Assembly (NCBI RefSeq): GCF_000092025.1
Contig: NC_003065.3
Span: 62,001-126,000, forward strand
Length of the DNA: 64,000 nucleotides
Source of the DNA: Agrobacterium fabrum str. C58
GTDB lineage: Bacteria; Pseudomonadota; Alphaproteobacteria; Rhizobiales; Rhizobiaceae
Direction of reading: 5' to 3'
This document shows positions 61,401-64,000 of this stretch, in pieces. Position numbers and translations under genes: made by a program. How positions within the stretch are numbered: position 1 is the first letter of the stretch; every line of letters starts with the position of its first letter. Under the pieces are notes generated by a model, which was not told the origin of the DNA, made no database searches, and was given only the letters and a program-made list of their open reading frames with translations.

Positions 61401-63538
61401 CGGCGTTCGAACAACAGATGATCCACGACGAACTGGAGCTCTACGAAACCCTGCTCCTGAAGGTCGAGGATGAGGACCGCGTCTCTCGCAAGCGTCTCGA
61501 GCGCCTGAAGGAAGGGCTGCAGGAGCGGCTCGAAGCGCTTTCCACCCGCAAGGACGATCTCCTCACCATCGCCGAGATCGGCGTCGACCAGATCATCGTC
61601 GACGAGGCGCAGGAGTTCAGAAAGCTCAGCTTCGCAACCAATATGTCGACGTTGAAGGGCGTCGATCCGAACGGCTCGCAGCGGGCCTGGGATCTCTATG
61701 TGAAATCCCGTTTCATCGAGACGATCAATCCGGGTCGCGCGCTTGTGCTCGCGTCGGGCACGCCGATCACAAATACGCTCGGCGAAATGTTCTCGGTCCA
61801 GCGGTTGATGGGCCACCCGGCGCTGATGGAGCGCGGGTTGCACGAGTTCGACGCCTGGGCCTCGACCTTCGGCGACACCACCACCGAGTTGGAGCTTCAG
61901 CCATCCCGCAAGTACAAGCCGGTGTCCCGCTTTGCGAGCTTCGTCAACGTGCCAGAGCTGATCGCGATGTTCCGGAGCTTCGCGGATGTCGTGATGCCGG
62001 CGGACTTGCGCGAATATGTAAAGGTGCCGGCGATCTCGACCGGCAGGCGCCAGATTGTCACGTCGAAGCCGACACAGGCGTTCAAGCACTACCAGATGGT
62101 GCTGGCCGAGCGCATCAAGGCGATCGAGGAGCGCGAAGGGCCGCCGCAGCCGGGCGACGACATCCTGCTCTCCGTTATCACGGACGGCCGGCATGCGGCG
62201 ATCGACCTGCGCCTCGTGGATGCCGACAATGACAATGAGGCGGACAACAAGCTCAACAACCTCATCTCGAACGCCTTCAATATCTGGAAGGCGACCGAGG
62301 GCAGCACCTATCTCCGCCATGACGGCAAGTCGTTTGAGCTGACCGGCGCGGCACAGATGATCTTTTCCGATCTGGGCACTATCAGCGTCGAGAAGACCAG
62401 AGGCTTTTCGGCCTATCGCTGGATCCGCGACGAACTGATCCGCTTAGGCGTGCCGGCGTCGCAGATCGCCTTCATGCAGGACTTCAAGAAGTCTGAGGCG
62501 AAGCAGCGGCTGTTCGGCGACGTCCGGGCCGGCAGCGTCCGGTTCCTGATCGGCTCCTCGGAGACGATGGGAACCGGGGTCAACGCCCAGCTCCGCCTGA
62601 AGGCGCTGCATCATCTCGACGTCCCCTGGCTTCCCTCCCAGATCGAGCAGCGGGAGGGCCGCATCGTGCGTCAGGGCAACCAGCATGACGAGGTCGATAT
62701 CTTCGCCTATGCCACCGAGGGCTCGCTGGACGCGACGATGTGGCAGAACAACGAGCGCAAGGCGCGCTTCATCGCCGCTGCGCTCTCCGGCGACACCTCG
62801 ATCCGGCGGCTCGAAGATCTCGGCGAGGGGCAGGCCAACCAGTTCGCAATGGCCAAGGCCATCGCATCGGGCGATCAGCGGCTGATGCAGAAGGCGGGAC
62901 TTGAAGCCGATATCGCCCGCCTGGAGCGGCTGCGTGCCGCCCATCTGGACGACCAGCATGCCGTTCGCCGGCAGATCCGCGATGCCGAACGCTATGTCGA
63001 GTCTGCCACGCGGCGGATCGCGGAGATCGGGCAGGATATCGAGCGCCTGGTTCCGACATCGGGCGACGCCTTCTCGATGACCGTCATGGGCAAGGTCTAT
63101 GCCGAGCGCAAGGAGGCTGGTCGTGCCTTGATGAAGGAGATCCTAACCCAGGTGCAACTCCAGAGGCAAGGCGAGAAGGTCATCGCTTCGATCGGCGGCT
63201 TCGACCTCAAATATGGTGGGGAACGCTTCGGCCGTGACGGTTATCGTTACACCACAATGCTGATGCGCACCGGCGCGGATTTCGAGATCGATCTGGCCGT
63301 GACGGTGACGCCGCTCGGGGCCGTCTCCCGCCTCGAACACGCACTTGGCGATTTCGAGGGTGAACGCGAGCGTAATCGCCAACGCCTCGCCGATGCGCGC
63401 CGCCGGCTCGCATCATACCAGTCGCGCGACGAAGGCCGCGATTTCGCCTTCGCCGGTGAACTGGCCGAGAAGCTTCGGCAGCTTGCCGAGGTCGACGCGG
63501 CACTGGCGACTGATGTCGATGAGCGGATCGCGGCTTGA
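58457..63538 (+). CDS. Giant N6-adenine methyltransferase plus SF2 helicase
   Basis: A 1693-aa protein joining two activities. The N-terminal third has a SAM-methyltransferase fold: RVLAPGIGTGLFPALMPEAL (motif I), then DLAIGNPPFSDRTV with NPPF at 256-259 (motif IV of adenine-N6 enzymes). The second part is an SF2 helicase: HAVGAGKTMTMA with Lys895 (motif I), IIVDEAQEFRKL (DEAQ at 1049-1052), and SSETMGTGVNAQLRLKALHH plus QIEQREGRIVRQG in the C-terminal lobe. Rhizobial plasmids often carry such proteins, of uncertain role (DNA modification, conjugation or defence). The end (from about 1475) is coiled-coil-like. Confidence 0.88.
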   Translation: MSHDDPFTIDLFGNTALSSGLGLGVMAFASNFGPDDDPDPTTPAPALPIAAVVRPSCPPCRARGLNFHLADDRGLARRWKDRARANIAAIRLAAEIEAGQRFATREEQETLIRFTGFGASDLANGVFRRPGELEFRKGWDEIGSDLEDAVCETDYASLARCTQYAHFTPEFIVRAIWSALQRLGWRGGRVLAPGIGTGLFPALMPEALRDLSHVTGVELDPVTARIVRLLQPRARILTGDFARTELPASFDLAIGNPPFSDRTVRSDRAYRSLGLRLHDYFVARSIDLLKPGAFAAFVTSSGTMDKADSSAREHIAKTADLIAAIRLPEGSFRADAGTDVVVDILFFRKRKVAELEGDLSWLDIEEVRPATADEGAIRVNRWFAQHPDFVLGTHALTSGPFGETYTCLAPDGEDLDAALSAAVHLFPEGRYDGEPTQIDLDLEDATDDSPRDLPAGRHVREGSFFVDNARGLMQVIDGEPVAVKVRKGRNADGIPEKHVRIIRKLISVRDAVRVVLKAQELDQPWKDLQVRLRIAWSSFVRDFGPINHTTVSITEDPETGKTRESHRRPNLQPFADDPDCWLVASIEDYDLENDTARPGPIFTDRVISPPAPPVITSAADALAVVLNERGHVDRDHIAELLHRDPEDVVTELGSAIFRDPADGSWQMADAYLSGHVREKLKVADAAAGLDPAYERNVSALTAVQPVDLRPSDITARLGAPWIPAGDVVAFVKEMMGTDIRIHHMPELASWTVEARQLSYLAAGTSEWGTDRRHAGELLSDALNSRVPQIFDTIRDGDSEKRVLNVVDTEAAKEKLHKIKQAFQRWIWSDPDRTDRLARVYNDRFNNIAPRKFNGDHLKLPGASGAFVLYGHQKRGIWRIISAGSTYLAHAVGAGKTMTMAASIMEQRRLGLVAKAMQVVPGHCLAQAAREFLALYPTARILVADETNFSKDKRARFLSRAATATWDAIIITHSAFRFIGVPAAFEQQMIHDELELYETLLLKVEDEDRVSRKRLERLKEGLQERLEALSTRKDDLLTIAEIGVDQIIVDEAQEFRKLSFATNMSTLKGVDPNGSQRAWDLYVKSRFIETINPGRALVLASGTPITNTLGEMFSVQRLMGHPALMERGLHEFDAWASTFGDTTTELELQPSRKYKPVSRFASFVNVPELIAMFRSFADVVMPADLREYVKVPAISTGRRQIVTSKPTQAFKHYQMVLAERIKAIEEREGPPQPGDDILLSVITDGRHAAIDLRLVDADNDNEADNKLNNLISNAFNIWKATEGSTYLRHDGKSFELTGAAQMIFSDLGTISVEKTRGFSAYRWIRDELIRLGVPASQIAFMQDFKKSEAKQRLFGDVRAGSVRFLIGSSETMGTGVNAQLRLKALHHLDVPWLPSQIEQREGRIVRQGNQHDEVDIFAYATEGSLDATMWQNNERKARFIAAALSGDTSIRRLEDLGEGQANQFAMAKAIASGDQRLMQKAGLEADIARLERLRAAHLDDQHAVRRQIRDAERYVESATRRIAEIGQDIERLVPTSGDAFSMTVMGKVYAERKEAGRALMKEILTQVQLQRQGEKVIASIGGFDLKYGGERFGRDGYRYTTMLMRTGADFEIDLAVTVTPLGAVSRLEHALGDFEGERERNRQRLADARRRLASYQSRDEGRDFAFAGELAEKLRQLAEVDAALATDVDERIAA

Positions 63539-63893
63539 AAAGCGATACTCGATTTATCGCGAATTTTGCGAGGGATCGGATAGACCTGCAAATGCGACCG
63601 ATCATTTTGATTTTACAAAATCGCTCTTCTGAAATGAGAAAATAAGGAAGGGGAGAAGCTTGCTCGCAGATCGGGCAGGCCGCTGACGCTTGCGCTCAAC
63701 CGCGCCACTCGCGATCCCGGCCCGTCGTCCTGCGCAGGGCTGTAAGCCCTGCTTGGCCAGCCGGGCAGGGATGCTCGGCCGCAGTTGCACCGGCCCGTCC
63801 GCTCCGCGGTCCGGGAAGTGTCTTTGGAAAGAACTGAAGACTGAAAAGGGCTGGCAAGGCGCCGGTCCATCAATCCCGGAAGGAGCCAATCTC
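63539..63893. other. Intergenic region before the ParB gene
   Basis: No gene is supported in this 355-nt stretch. It holds the third, weaker AAGCTT element (63648-63667), a short hairpin at 63734-63752 and the ribosome site of the last gene. Confidence 0.5.
63734..63752 (+). repeat. Perfect hairpin GCAGGGCT-GTA-AGCCCTGC
   Basis: Eight paired bases around a 3-nt loop, in the gap before the ParB-domain gene. There is no T-tract after it, so a classical terminator is unlikely. It may be a protein-binding or REP-like element. Confidence 0.45.
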
Positions 63894-64000
63894 ATGCAAA
63901 TCCTTAAACTTGATCCCCGTGCGCTGAAGGACAATCCCGATGACACGCGTCGCTCGAAATCCTCGCCACAATCCGACGCGCTGTTGCTTGCGACGGTGAA
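63894..64000 (+). CDS. ParB N-terminal-domain protein, 3' end outside window
   Basis: The ATG at 63894 follows GGAAGGAG (spacing about 10) and opens MQILKLDPRALKDNPDDTRR then SKSSPQSDALLLATVK to the window edge. This is the beginning of the ParB/Spo0J nuclease-like domain as found in rhizobial plasmid proteins. The DGHHR-type motif would lie beyond the window. It may be a partition or a regulatory protein. Confidence 0.78.
   Translation, partial: MQILKLDPRALKDNPDDTRRSKSSPQSDALLLATV

Noticed and set aside
59642..62320. Long minus-strand open frames (347 and 425 codons) inside the methyltransferase-helicase gene
   Set aside because: They are exact antisense of a strong coding frame with clear motifs, and their translations show no family likeness. 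High GC makes such shadows common.
1..64000. Search for CRISPR arrays, insertion sequences and integrases
   Set aside because: No regularly spaced repeats, transposase-like or integrase-like proteins were recognised in any frame, despite signs of recombination at 6.4, 14.6 and 45.6 kb.

Overview
The window looks like part of a large plasmid or chromid of a Rhizobiales bacterium (Agrobacterium/Rhizobium-like). The evidence is the imuA-imuB-dnaE2 mutasome with a GAAC-N7-GAAC LexA box, an ietA-ietS plasmid-stability pair, and a block of rhizobial plasmid genes (DUF3991/TOPRIM protein, DUF1419, DUF3085-like, a 1693-aa methyltransferase-helicase, a ParB-domain gene). No rRNA, tRNA, CRISPR array or transposase was recognised. 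Family names come from reading the sequence, not from a database search.

Layout. (1) 1-4.4 kb: accessory genes. These include a RES-Xre toxin-antitoxin pair followed 2 nt later by a gene with a PD-(D/E)XK-like motif, then a ParB-like small protein and uncharacterised ORFs. (2) 4.4-6.6 kb: a LysR regulator divergent from a PhzF-like isomerase, then a decayed C-terminus of a flavin monooxygenase. (3) 6.7-14.6 kb, plus strand: a sulfonate/taurine-type ABC importer, two luciferase-like (LLM) monooxygenases, an SDR and a GMC oxidoreductase, with two unlisted small ORFs that are translationally coupled to their neighbours. (4) 18.1-14.6 kb, minus strand: two AhpD-like proteins, an acyl-CoA dehydrogenase-like flavoprotein and a haloalkane-dehalogenase-like hydrolase. 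(5) 33.8-18.3 kb, minus strand: a 15.5-kb gene train with two LLM monooxygenases, an FAD monooxygenase, a peptide-type ABC importer, a DszC/SfnB-like flavoprotein, a lactonase-like metallo-beta-lactamase and a ribose-type ABC importer, divergent from a LysR gene. (6) 35.0-39.4 kb: an orphan AbiEi-like antitoxin and ietAS. (7) 39.7-45.6 kb: another LLM gene, a second sulfonate-type importer, LysR and a truncated rhodanese. (8) 45.6-52.7 kb: an SRAP fragment, an ATP-dependent DNA ligase and imuA-imuB-dnaE2. (9) 53-64 kb: a PIN-like gene, a mobile mystery protein A/B (Xre-Fic) module and plasmid-core genes.

Regions 3, 4, 5 and 7 together look like an organosulfur scavenging island. High-affinity importers would bring in sulfonates or related compounds, and FMNH2- and FAD-dependent oxygenases would oxidise or cleave them. 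A shared 19-bp palindrome, GTCTA-N9-TAGAC, lies before three of these transcription units and fits a LysR-type T-N11-A site, suggesting one regulon. One of those units also has a hairpin that buries its Shine-Dalgarno sequence. No flavin reductase gene was seen, so reduced flavin must come from elsewhere in the genome. The island is flanked by stability or defence genes and by broken genes (LLM relic, rhodanese/SRAP junction), which indicates assembly by recombination.
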